A stretch of DNA of 9,125 nucleotides from Candidatus Altimarinota bacterium. Its GTDB lineage: Bacteria; Patescibacteriota; Gracilibacteria; UBA4473. Position numbers and translations under genes: made by a program. The notes beneath the pieces were generated by a model. That model was not told where the DNA came from. It ran no database searches and was given only the letters and a program-made list of their open reading frames with translations. Below are positions 1 through 6,414 of the stretch, one piece after another. Each line of letters opens with the position of its first letter. Position 1 is the first letter of the stretch. Location of the stretch: contig CAJQJI010000007.1 of the NCBI GenBank assembly GCA_905478675.1, positions 1 to 9,125 of the forward strand, given 5' to 3'.

Positions 1-451
1 CATTAACCAGCACTTCTTCTCTAACTTTAAACTGCTCCCACTGTGCGAAAAATATAACCAAAGCCAGCCCATTCAAAAAACCAAGCACTACTGAGTACGG
101 AATAATAGAAGTAAATTTTCCCAGCTTCGTGACGCCCATAAGCATTTGTAAAATCCCCATTAAGACAACCGTCGCAAACAAGTATTCTAAACCGTGCGCC
201 GCAATTAACGGTGCCAATACAATCGCAATAGCCGCCGTTGAGGCACTAATCATTCCGGGACGTCCCGTAAAAATCGCCGCCACAAACGCGACCACAACGG
301 CGGTTTGCAAACTAAGTAAAGGGCTTACCCCGGCCACAAATGCAAACGCAATCGCTTCTGGAATTAAAGCTAAAGCCACCGTAATCCCCGACAAGGTATC
401 GTTCTTAAAATATTTTTTATTCTTGTTAAAAGCCGTCGTTATTTTGTCCAT
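1..451 (-). CDS. SulP-family anion transporter, N-terminal part (3' end outside window)
   Basis: Integral membrane transporter of the SulP family (sulfate, bicarbonate or related anions; the substrate cannot be read from sequence). The visible 150 residues start MDKITTAFNK, with a Lys/Asn-rich cytoplasmic N-terminus. The family's first-helix signature follows at about 20-45 (SGITVALALIPEAIAFAFVA), then GVSPLLSLQTA and a GRPGMISASTAA stretch at about 63-73. Hydrophobic helices continue to about residue 137. The ATG at 449-451 is immediately preceded by an in-frame TAA, so it is the first possible ATG start; it has no Shine-Dalgarno site. The gene reads off the left edge, so the rest of the membrane domain and any STAS domain are not visible. 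It differs from the SulP gene at the right edge: GRPGMIS here against GGSNFNVMGPTG there. Family assignment is firm, substrate unknown. Confidence 0.9.
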   Translation of the reverse strand, partial: MDKITTAFNKNKKYFKNDTLSGITVALALIPEAIAFAFVAGVSPLLSLQTAVVVAFVAAIFTGRPGMISASTAAIAIVLAPLIAAHGLEYLFATVVLMGILQMLMGVTKLGKFTSIIPYSVVLGFLNGLALVIFFAQWEQFKVREEVLVN

Positions 452-543
452 TTAGTTTAAAAAGGCCGATGAAAACACAGCCAAAAGTCGTAAAAAAACA
501 TAGCCCAAGACTCAAAAACGTAAAGTTAAAGCCTTATTATTCC

Positions 544-558
544 CTCCTAATGAAGGAG
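544..558. repeat. Short hairpin CTCCT-AATGA-AGGAG in the leader region
   Basis: A perfect 5-bp stem with a 5-base loop in the 207-bp gap between the divergent SulP and YwbE-like genes. Read on the plus strand, the right arm resembles a Shine-Dalgarno sequence and the left arm its complement. No credible gene starts just after either. The ATG inside the hairpin (550) opens an 11-codon frame ending at TAA 583-585. A stem this short can arise by chance. Confidence 0.3.
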
Positions 559-560
559 AG

Positions 561-612
561 TAAAAGTAAAAATATTACGCGCTAAACAGCAGCCATTACC
601 GCTACTTTTAGC
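561..612. repeat. Two mutually exclusive inverted repeats upstream of the YwbE-like gene
   Basis: TAAAAGTA (561-568) is the exact reverse complement of TACTTTTA (603-610). GCTAAA (581-586) is the exact reverse complement of TTTAGC (607-612). The two right arms overlap, so only one pairing could form at a time in a plus-strand transcript. The site lies 46 bases before the ATG at 659. This could be an attenuator-like leader, but the pairs are AT-rich and the loops long (34 and 20 bases), so chance is a serious alternative. Confidence 0.25.
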
Positions 613-658
613 AAGAGTTGTCTTGTTTGATTACACGAAGCCCTCTATTTTAAAAGCC

Positions 659-1105
659 ATGGCAAAAGACGGACGGATTCGAAAAAACATTTTAATTGGC
701 GCATCGGTGCAAGTCGTTCTTAAAATGAACCAAACGGACGGCAAACTTACCAAAGGCGTAGTCGCTGAAATTTTAACCCCGACCGCCAAGCATCCGCACG
801 GCATTAAAGTGAAATTGAAGTCAGGCCAAATTGGGCGTGTTCGCAAAATACTCTCGGCTAAAAAGAATCCTTATCCAGACCAAATTTTAGAAGAACCGCC
901 TTCTAGTAAAGGCTTATTACCTTGGAAAAATTTGAACCTAAAAAATAAAACAACACGCTTAACTTCACTTAATTTTAAGAAGCATATTTCAGACGATAAA
1001 TCGTGCCGGATTCGTCGTCAGAAATTAACAGCGCCCCGCTTGGCTCTACTAAAATATCAACCGGCCTACCCCAAACCGTTCCATCAGACTTTACCCAGCC
1101 AGTAA
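659..1105 (+). CDS. YwbE-like (DUF2196) protein with atypical C-terminal tail
   Basis: Small conserved protein of unknown function. Residues 1-65 match the YwbE pattern as I know it: an N-terminal GRIRKNI segment, then VVLKMNQTDGKLTKGVV (19-35), EILTPTAKHPHGIKVKL (37-53) and GQIGRVRKIL (56-65). YwbE proteins are usually about 65 residues. The frame here continues to 148 residues with a basic, low-complexity-looking tail that resembles nothing I recognise. I chose the ATG at 659 because the conserved domain begins there; the frame stays open upstream to a TTG at 623. There is no Shine-Dalgarno site. The last 131 bases (975-1105) lie opposite the conserved C-terminus of the lipoprotein gene. 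A TAA at 859-861 in another frame falls right after the conserved domain, so a one-base deletion or sequencing error could have removed the natural stop. The domain call is firm, the tail doubtful. Confidence 0.8.
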   Translation: MAKDGRIRKNILIGASVQVVLKMNQTDGKLTKGVVAEILTPTAKHPHGIKVKLKSGQIGRVRKILSAKKNPYPDQILEEPPSSKGLLPWKNLNLKNKTTRLTSLNFKKHISDDKSCRIRRQKLTAPRLALLKYQPAYPKPFHQTLPSQ

Positions 1106-2246
1106 CAAAGGGTTCAAAAGTCGTGGCGCCAGTTTCATCTAAGCGAACTAAACTTACTTGGTAGCCAATCGGCGGTGTCCGGTTCCAAGATCCATGTTCT
1201 GCTATAAATATTTGGTTTTTAAAACTTTCTGGGAACAGGTCTCCGGTATAAAATTTCATCCCCAGAGCCGCTCCATGAGGATTTAAAGTCTGACGCGGTA
1301 GTTCATAATGCTGACAATCAACCCCGTTGCCAAAGGTCCCATCCGGCGTGTCGTTATGACAATAAGGAAACCCAAAGTGCGCTCCCTCAACCGTTAACTC
1401 GTTTAACTCATCCGCCGGAAAATTGTGCCCTAAACTATCGGCGCCATTTTCGGTAAACCAAAGCCGGCCCGTTTCAGGGTGCCAATCAAAGCCCACCGAG
1501 TTACGAATACCAGCGGCTACCACTTCCGGATTCGAACCATTTTCAACTTCTAAACGAGTGATTGTCCCGTAAAGAGAATTTTCTGGATCACACAAATTAC
1601 AGGGAAAGCCGACGGGTACATATAAGTCTCCGTCTGGGCCAAAGGCGATATATTTCCAACCATGCGCTTTATCGGTTGGGTAGCCCGCAAACACGACTTC
1701 CGGCTGGGGCGAATTGGCTTTCGTATCTTCAATACCCGTAAACTTTAAAATTCGATCAATTTCAGCCACATATAAGTCCCCCTGCTTTAAAGCCACTCCA
1801 TTCGGCGCATTTAGATTTTCAGCCACAATTGTAAGTCTATCGGTTTTACCGTTCTGGTTTCGATCCTCTAGGGCATAAACTTTACCTTCGGCACGACTCC
1901 CCACATATAGCGTTCCCATATCACTCAAGGCCATTGAACGCGCATTTTTAATATTGGTCGCGACCACTTCAATCGTAAATCCAGCTGGAAGTTCAAGCAG
2001 ATCAATCGGCAAATTCGCATTCTGAAAAGCCGCTTCTTCTTCAGCGTAATCAATCATATCCAGAACCTTCTCCGATTTTATTACAGGCAGCCATGCTTCT
2101 GGTTTAGCTTCATTTTCGATTTCAACCAATGGCGGCACCGTTTCAACCTTAACAGTCGGCCCTACGGCGGGTTCAACCTCAGCAACAAAGCCACAACCTA
2201 CAAGGCCTAGAGTCAAAATCGAAAACAGCAATAAAACGTAAGGCAT
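975..2246 (-). CDS. Glucose/sorbosone dehydrogenase-family lipoprotein (PQQ-type beta-propeller)
   Basis: Predicted lipid-anchored extracytoplasmic protein of 423 residues. A hydrophobic signal with no basic residue before it leads to the lipobox LVGC, with Cys18 the lipidation site. An acidic, Pro-rich linker runs to about residue 85. The beta-propeller domain follows, with repeated blades such as LYVGSRAEGKVYAL (113-126), NGVALKQGDLYVAEIDRIL (149-167), HGWKYIAFGPDGDLYVPVG (195-213), GRLWFTENG (260-268), IFIAEHGSWNR (346-356) and GRPVDILVEPSG (393-404). His195 sits where soluble glucose dehydrogenases carry a catalytic histidine. Known relatives oxidise aldoses or sorbosone with PQQ; whether this one binds PQQ is unknown, and no PQQ biosynthesis gene is in view. 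Four cysteines (216, 219, 296, 311) may form disulfides. The ATG at 2246 is the first after an in-frame TGA and has no Shine-Dalgarno site. The gene is divergent from the MacA gene. Confidence 0.88.
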   Translation of the reverse strand: MPYVLLLFSILTLGLVGCGFVAEVEPAVGPTVKVETVPPLVEIENEAKPEAWLPVIKSEKVLDMIDYAEEEAAFQNANLPIDLLELPAGFTIEVVATNIKNARSMALSDMGTLYVGSRAEGKVYALEDRNQNGKTDRLTIVAENLNAPNGVALKQGDLYVAEIDRILKFTGIEDTKANSPQPEVVFAGYPTDKAHGWKYIAFGPDGDLYVPVGFPCNLCDPENSLYGTITRLEVENGSNPEVVAAGIRNSVGFDWHPETGRLWFTENGADSLGHNFPADELNELTVEGAHFGFPYCHNDTPDGTFGNGVDCQHYELPRQTLNPHGAALGMKFYTGDLFPESFKNQIFIAEHGSWNRTPPIGYQVSLVRLDETGATTFEPFVTGWVKSDGTVWGRPVDILVEPSGALLISDDESGTIYRLKYAS

Positions 2247-2279
2247 AAAAAGTTTAAATCAACTTCATCGTACCTACTT

Positions 2280-2285
2280 TTTATA
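2280..2285 (-). promoter_or_regulatory. Possible -10 box for the lipoprotein gene
   Basis: Read on the minus strand this is TATAAA, 33 bases before the ATG at 2246, giving a leader of roughly 27 bases. I see no convincing -35 hexamer at the right distance. The region is AT-rich and also reads TATAAT on the plus strand (2282-2287), so the call is weak. Confidence 0.25.
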
Positions 2286-2339
2286 ATTTCTCAGTCTGAA
2301 ACAAAACCATTAGTTAAACATGAATTTAAAAAAACTCTA

Positions 2340-2362
2340 TTTTTATGAAAGAAACATAAAAA
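2340..2362. promoter_or_regulatory. 8-bp dyad (TTTTTATG / CATAAAAA), candidate operator
   Basis: TTTTTATG (2340-2347) and CATAAAAA (2355-2362) are exact reverse complements separated by 7 bases (AAAGAAA). The dyad lies over the expected -35 region of the TATAAT at 2370-2375. It sits between divergent start codons, where a terminator is not expected. The geometry suits a dimeric regulator of the exporter operon. Binding is inferred from symmetry and position only, and no regulator gene is in the window. Confidence 0.4.
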
Positions 2363-2369
2363 AGAAGCG

Positions 2370-2375
2370 TATAAT
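2370..2375 (+). promoter_or_regulatory. -10 box (TATAAT) for the MacAB-type operon
   Basis: Exact consensus TATAAT 32 bases before the ATG at 2408, predicting transcription from about 2382 and a leader near 26 bases. The position 17 bp upstream (2347-2352) reads GAAAGA, not a recognisable -35, and it falls inside the dyad at 2340-2362. The promoter may therefore need an activator, or be blocked by a repressor bound there. Confidence 0.5.
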
Positions 2376-2407
2376 ACACTGAAGTCTAACCGTATCCCCT
2401 CTAAAAC

Positions 2408-4456
2408 ATGGCCGAATCTCTCTCACAGATCCTAAAAGACAGTCAGTCTAAAAAACACCAGTATTTAAAATTCGCGGTCCCGGCTGCGGTTTTTATTGTG
2501 GCTGCCAGTGCTTATGCCTGGTATCGCTCAGACAATGAAGCCGAAGCCGTTTATACCCCGCAAATATATGAAGTTAAAAAAGGAGATATTAGCTCGACTG
2601 TAAGTTCAAACGGAAACATTATCAATCCTGATATTGTAAACCTGTCGTTCTTAATTAATGGAACCTTAGAAACACTCAACGTTCAAGAAGGAGACAAAGT
2701 TGAAGCTGGCCAAGTTTTAGCGGAACTCGATAAACGCGATTTAAATTTTGATCTGCAATCAGCCCAAAATGACGTTAATATCGCCTGGCAAAACATAAAA
2801 GCTCGTCAGGCCGATATTACTGACACCGACATTATTAATGCCACCAACGATTTAAGCGTGACCAAGTCACAAATCGAAAGTAATAAAGCCACCACCGAAC
2901 AAAACCTAGAAATTGCCCGAAACAATGCGGAGGCGCGCCGAGAATCGGCGCAACAAAACTTAGATCAAACCTACAGTGACGCTCAAATATCAATTGAATC
3001 GGCTTTCCCTAATTTTGATAAAGCCCTAACCGAAGTAGATTACGTTTTCGGTATTAATCGAAACTACACCGGAAAAACGATTGCTTACAGCGCGTTCAAT
3101 GATTCTATTAATGAAAATAAAGTAAAAAGCTTACATCGTGAGTTAACACAAAAACTAAGCACGCTTCGATCAGATTACCAAAGCGATAGCGCTAATCTAT
3201 CGGCCACAGAGTTAACCAAATACATTGGAAAAACTAAAGATTTAGCCGTTGAGTTTGGCGATTTATTCGACTTAGTGATTACTGTTTTTGCTACCAGCCA
3301 CGACAGCCAAGAAGTCTCACAAAGCACGATTAATAGTAACTTGGCCACGATGCAAAGCTTACAATCACAAATGCAAAGCACCGAAAGCAACCTTTCTAAA
3401 ACAGACCAAAGTGTGGCCAACGCACAATTAGATTTACGAACCGCCTTAATTGATATTAATAACGATTTAGCGTCTTCTGAACTAAACCTTAAAAATACGC
3501 TTACGTCTTTAGAAAACGACTTAAACAACGCCGAACTAAAAGTAAGTAATGCCGAAAAAACCGTTAATAAGTCTGACATTTCCAAAGAAACCAGTCTAAA
3601 CATTCAATACGCCCAATTAGAACAATCTAAATTGAAAGTCGAAAAAGCCTTATACAATTTAAGTTTAGCCACCCTAACGGCCCCAAAAGACGGAACTATT
3701 ATTCGAATTAACGGAAGCGTAGGAGAAAGCTTGAAAGCTGACAGTATTGATGCGGAAAACGCTTTTGTGCGAATTGTCAGTGATGCTAATTTCACCACCG
3801 AAGTTTATGTTGAAGAAATCGATATCGCCCAAATCACACTAGGACAAAAAGCGAACATTACGCTTGATGCCATTCCGGATGCAACGCTTCAAGGCGAAGT
3901 CAGTTATATCTCAAACATTGCCGAAATTGATAACAACGGAATTGTGACCTACTTAGTAGAAATTGATATTACCGACACGCAAGACGAACCGATTCGAGAA
4001 GGCATGACCACCTATGTTGATTTTATCATGGGGGAAGCCCTTGATGTGATTGTGATTCCAAGTTCAGCCGTCATCCAAAATCGAGCCGTAATGCTAGAAA
4101 ACGGTGAAAGAGTTCAAGTAGAAACGGGATTCACCGATGGAGAGGTGATTGAAATTAAATCTGGTCTCAGTGTGGGGGATAAAATTATTAGTAATCCTCA
4201 AGTAGAAGGGGCTCAAACCGCTCGGGCTGGAGGCACCGCCCGAGGCGCCGCTGGTGGTAATTTAAGTGAAGAACGCCTCGCTCAAATGAAAGAAGCGGGC
4301 TTTACCGATGAAGAATTAACCAAACTACAAGCCGGAGAAATAACCGATGATATGCGAGAAAAAATGCAAGCCATGCGAGAATCTGCAGGCGATACGGGCA
4401 ACGCGCTTGGAGGGAGCACTAGAACTCCTGGTGGCGGAGGTCGTCCTCCTCAGTAA
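2408..4456 (+). CDS. MacA/HlyD-type membrane-fusion (periplasmic adaptor) protein
   Basis: Adaptor subunit of an ABC exporter, 682 residues; typical MacA proteins are about 370-400. A cytoplasmic N-terminus leads to one membrane helix at about 21-38. The lipoyl half-motif at about 78-108 contains GTLETLNVQEGDKVEAGQVL, and its partner half at about 421-442 contains TAPKDGTIIRINGSVGESL. Between them, residues 112-418 form a very long Gln/Asn/Ala/Ser-rich helical region, interrupted near 198-235 by a segment containing FDKALTEVDYVFGI. A beta-barrel domain (about 460-545) and membrane-proximal domain (about 546-600, VIVIPSSAVIQN then GLSVGDKIISNP) follow. The tail (601-682) is Gly/Arg-rich, then helical, then Gly/Pro-rich. 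No Shine-Dalgarno site; a C-rich tract precedes the ATG. The ATPase gene starts 23 bases downstream. The substrate is not evident. I associate this architecture with Patescibacteria, by recollection only. Confidence 0.9.
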   Translation: MAESLSQILKDSQSKKHQYLKFAVPAAVFIVAASAYAWYRSDNEAEAVYTPQIYEVKKGDISSTVSSNGNIINPDIVNLSFLINGTLETLNVQEGDKVEAGQVLAELDKRDLNFDLQSAQNDVNIAWQNIKARQADITDTDIINATNDLSVTKSQIESNKATTEQNLEIARNNAEARRESAQQNLDQTYSDAQISIESAFPNFDKALTEVDYVFGINRNYTGKTIAYSAFNDSINENKVKSLHRELTQKLSTLRSDYQSDSANLSATELTKYIGKTKDLAVEFGDLFDLVITVFATSHDSQEVSQSTINSNLATMQSLQSQMQSTESNLSKTDQSVANAQLDLRTALIDINNDLASSELNLKNTLTSLENDLNNAELKVSNAEKTVNKSDISKETSLNIQYAQLEQSKLKVEKALYNLSLATLTAPKDGTIIRINGSVGESLKADSIDAENAFVRIVSDANFTTEVYVEEIDIAQITLGQKANITLDAIPDATLQGEVSYISNIAEIDNNGIVTYLVEIDITDTQDEPIREGMTTYVDFIMGEALDVIVIPSSAVIQNRAVMLENGERVQVETGFTDGEVIEIKSGLSVGDKIISNPQVEGAQTARAGGTARGAAGGNLSEERLAQMKEAGFTDEELTKLQAGEITDDMREKMQAMRESAGDTGNALGGSTRTPGGGGRPPQ

Positions 4457-4479
4457 ATATTTATCAACCCCCCTCGCCT

Positions 4480-5178
4480 ATGTCGCTTATTAAATTAGAA
4501 AACGTTCACAAGTCTTATTATTTAGCCAACGGCGAAGAAATCCCCGTTCTTCGTGGCGTTGATTTAGAAATCAATAAAAACGAATTTGTCGCCATTATGG
4601 GGGAATCTGGAGGCGGAAAATCTACCCTTATGAATATTTTAGGCTGCTTACATCCGCTTAGCAGTGGTAAATATTTCTTCGAAGGCGAAGACATTGGCCA
4701 CGTCCAAGACGATTTCACCCTCGCCTTTATTCGGAATAAAAAAATGGGGTTTATCTTCCAGCAGTTTAATTTGATCTCTAAACTAACCGCCTTAAAAAAC
4801 GTCGCGTTACCGGCTTTTTATGCCGACACCGACAAACACCAACGTGAAGCCCGTGCGCAAGAGTTACTTGATTCAGTTGGTTTAGGGGAACGATCGGGCC
4901 ATAAACCAACCGAACTTTCGGGCGGACAACAACAACGAGTTTCGATCGCTCGGTCACTGATAAATGATCCCGAAATTATTTTAGCCGATGAACCGACCGG
5001 CGCGCTCGATTCACAAACTGGAAAAGAAATTTTACAACTTTTTACCGATTTTAAAGCTCGTGGTAAAACCGTCATTATGATTACCCATGATCTAAAAGTC
5101 GCCCGCATGGCCGAACGCGTCATTTTTATGAAAGACGGCCAGGTTCTAGACCATAATTACCAAGTTCCAAATGTTTAA
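4480..5178 (+). CDS. MacB/LolD-type ABC transporter ATP-binding protein
   Basis: Cytoplasmic ATPase of 232 residues, the usual length for a stand-alone MacB/LolD nucleotide-binding subunit. All motifs are intact: Walker A GESGGGKST (41-49), Q-loop Gln94 in FIFQQFNL, signature LSGGQ (146-150) followed by QQR, Walker B IILADE (166-171) with catalytic Glu171, D-loop GALD (174-177) and switch His203 in MITHD. It should power the FtsX-type permease encoded directly downstream, with the upstream adaptor. The ATG is 23 bases after the adaptor stop and is preceded by a run of C and T, not a Shine-Dalgarno site. The 3' end overlaps the permease start by 8 bases (ATGTTTAA), suggesting translational coupling. 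In Escherichia coli MacB the ATPase and permease are one chain; here they are separate. Confidence 0.95.
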   Translation: MSLIKLENVHKSYYLANGEEIPVLRGVDLEINKNEFVAIMGESGGGKSTLMNILGCLHPLSSGKYFFEGEDIGHVQDDFTLAFIRNKKMGFIFQQFNLISKLTALKNVALPAFYADTDKHQREARAQELLDSVGLGERSGHKPTELSGGQQQRVSIARSLINDPEIILADEPTGALDSQTGKEILQLFTDFKARGKTVIMITHDLKVARMAERVIFMKDGQVLDHNYQVPNV

Positions 5179-6355
5179 ATTAGAAACGCTCGGCATGGCT
5201 TTCGAAGCCCTTATTGCCAATAAATTTAGAACTCTGCTGTCAATGCTGGGCATCATTATTGGGGTGGCCACGGTCATTGGCGTGGTCAGTATTGGGGCCG
5301 GAGCCAAAGCCCAAATCGAAGAACAATTTAAAAATTTAAGTGTCACTTCTATTATTGTTTTTCCCACTCGAGGGACAGGAAATTCTCGACTCTCAGAAGA
5401 GGATTTAGACGTTGTTTTAGCCGAATCAAACTTTGTGAGCGAAGGGAATGCAAGTGTGTCAGGGTCGAGCACCATCGCCTTTGGAACCGAACAAGCCAGT
5501 GCCACGATTATGGGGATAACCGAAAACTTTTTTAGCGTTTCAAATCTAAATTTCTTATACGGTGAAAACTTCACCCTACAAGACAACCAAGACCGTAATA
5601 AAGTTATTATTTTAGGGTACACGTTAGCCGAGACGCTATTTGAAACCCCAGACAACGCCTTAGGACAAACCGTTAAAGTCAACAACCGTCAATTCACCGT
5701 CAGCGGTGTTTTGGAAGAAAACGGAAGTAGCTCATTCGGTACCTCTTACGACGACACCGCTTATGCCCCAATTAACACCGCGCAACAAAACATTTTAGGA
5801 AACAACGCGCAGGTTCGTTTAGTCTTTTTAGCCAATGAAGTGGAATTAATGGATTTAGCTCAAGACGAAATTACGTCTATTTTGCGAACCGAACATCGCC
5901 TGCGCGACAGCCAAGATAACGATTTTCAACTCCGAGACCCAGGTTCTATTGTGTCTTCGGCCACTGAAACTTCTGATACGCTGGCTTTTTTACTAATTGC
6001 CGTCGCCTCGATGGTGTTACTCGTTTCTGGGATTGGAATTATGAACGTGATGTTTGTGACGGTCGCCGAACGAACCAAAGAAATTGGGGTGTTAAAAGCC
6101 ATCGGAGCGAAACAAAAAGATATCCTGACGCAGTTTTTACTAGAATCAATTATGCTGTCTATTACTGGTGGGGTCATGGGGATAATCCTGGGAATGTCGG
6201 TAGTGCCACTACTGAAAGACTACGGCGCCATTCAAAGCGTAAGCGGGGCCATTCTAGGATTCACCTTCTCCGTTATTGTGGGGATCTTCTTTGGATTTTA
6301 CCCAGCCTTAAAAGCCTCAAAATTAGATCCAGTCGATGCCTTACGCAGTGAATAA
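5171..6355 (+). CDS. MacB-like FtsX-family ABC transporter permease
   Basis: Membrane subunit of the exporter, 394 residues. The order is that of the MacB permease: a first membrane helix at about 22-43 (LLSMLGIIIGVATVIGVVSI), a large extracytoplasmic MacB-core domain (about 45-265), then three helices near 270-296, 322-348 and 357-381. The FtsX hallmarks are present: a short cytoplasmic loop AERTKEIGVLKAIGAK (299-314) and a C-terminal YPALKASKLDPVDALRSE. This class acts by mechanotransmission, moving substrates from the extracytoplasmic side rather than across the inner membrane; that is family knowledge, not shown here. The ATG at 5171 lies inside the ATPase gene. No outer-membrane channel gene is adjacent. 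It is the last gene of the tightly spaced operon, with 59 bases to the next start and no clear hairpin terminator between. Confidence 0.95.
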   Translation: MFKLETLGMAFEALIANKFRTLLSMLGIIIGVATVIGVVSIGAGAKAQIEEQFKNLSVTSIIVFPTRGTGNSRLSEEDLDVVLAESNFVSEGNASVSGSSTIAFGTEQASATIMGITENFFSVSNLNFLYGENFTLQDNQDRNKVIILGYTLAETLFETPDNALGQTVKVNNRQFTVSGVLEENGSSSFGTSYDDTAYAPINTAQQNILGNNAQVRLVFLANEVELMDLAQDEITSILRTEHRLRDSQDNDFQLRDPGSIVSSATETSDTLAFLLIAVASMVLLVSGIGIMNVMFVTVAERTKEIGVLKAIGAKQKDILTQFLLESIMLSITGGVMGIILGMSVVPLLKDYGAIQSVSGAILGFTFSVIVGIFFGFYPALKASKLDPVDALRSE

Positions 6356-6400
6356 AACGGTAAAATAAATTTCTTTTTATCCTCAAATAGGCTTTTTATT

Positions 6401-6406
6401 TATACT
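6401..6406 (+). promoter_or_regulatory. Possible -10 box (TATACT) of a near-leaderless promoter
   Basis: TATACT matches five of six consensus positions and ends 8 bases before the ATG at 6415. Transcription from here would begin at about 6412-6415, so the mRNA would have almost no leader. I see no good -35 hexamer. It would let the downstream secreted protein be expressed independently of the exporter operon, but read-through from the operon is equally possible. Confidence 0.35.
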
Positions 6407-6414
6407 GCAATGGT

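Noticed and set aside
129..455. Plus-strand open frame of 108 codons.
   Set aside because: It lies opposite the SulP N-terminal coding region, has no recognisable domain, and its composition is that of an antisense shadow.
452..658. Possible tRNA or small structured RNA in the gap.
   Set aside because: No cloverleaf, anticodon arm or T-loop-like sequence was found; only the short inverted repeats listed.
930..979. Terminator hairpin at the end of the lipoprotein gene (CTTAA 958-962 with TTAAG 975-979).
   Set aside because: Only five AT-rich pairs around a 12-base loop, and the stem includes the stop codon; too weak.
3175..3798. Minus-strand open frames within the adaptor gene.
   Set aside because: They are opposite a clear membrane-fusion protein; Ser/Leu-rich composition is the antisense image of the helical region.
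4518..5123. Minus-strand frames within the ATPase gene.
   Set aside because: The sense strand carries every ABC ATPase motif; these frames are its complement.
5146..5685. Minus-strand open frame of 179 codons.
   Set aside because: It is opposite the ATPase/permease junction and the conserved MacB permease N-terminus; no family signature is seen in it.
6356..6414. Intrinsic terminator after the exporter operon.
   Set aside because: There are T-rich runs but no GC-containing stem before them, so nothing supports a rho-independent terminator.
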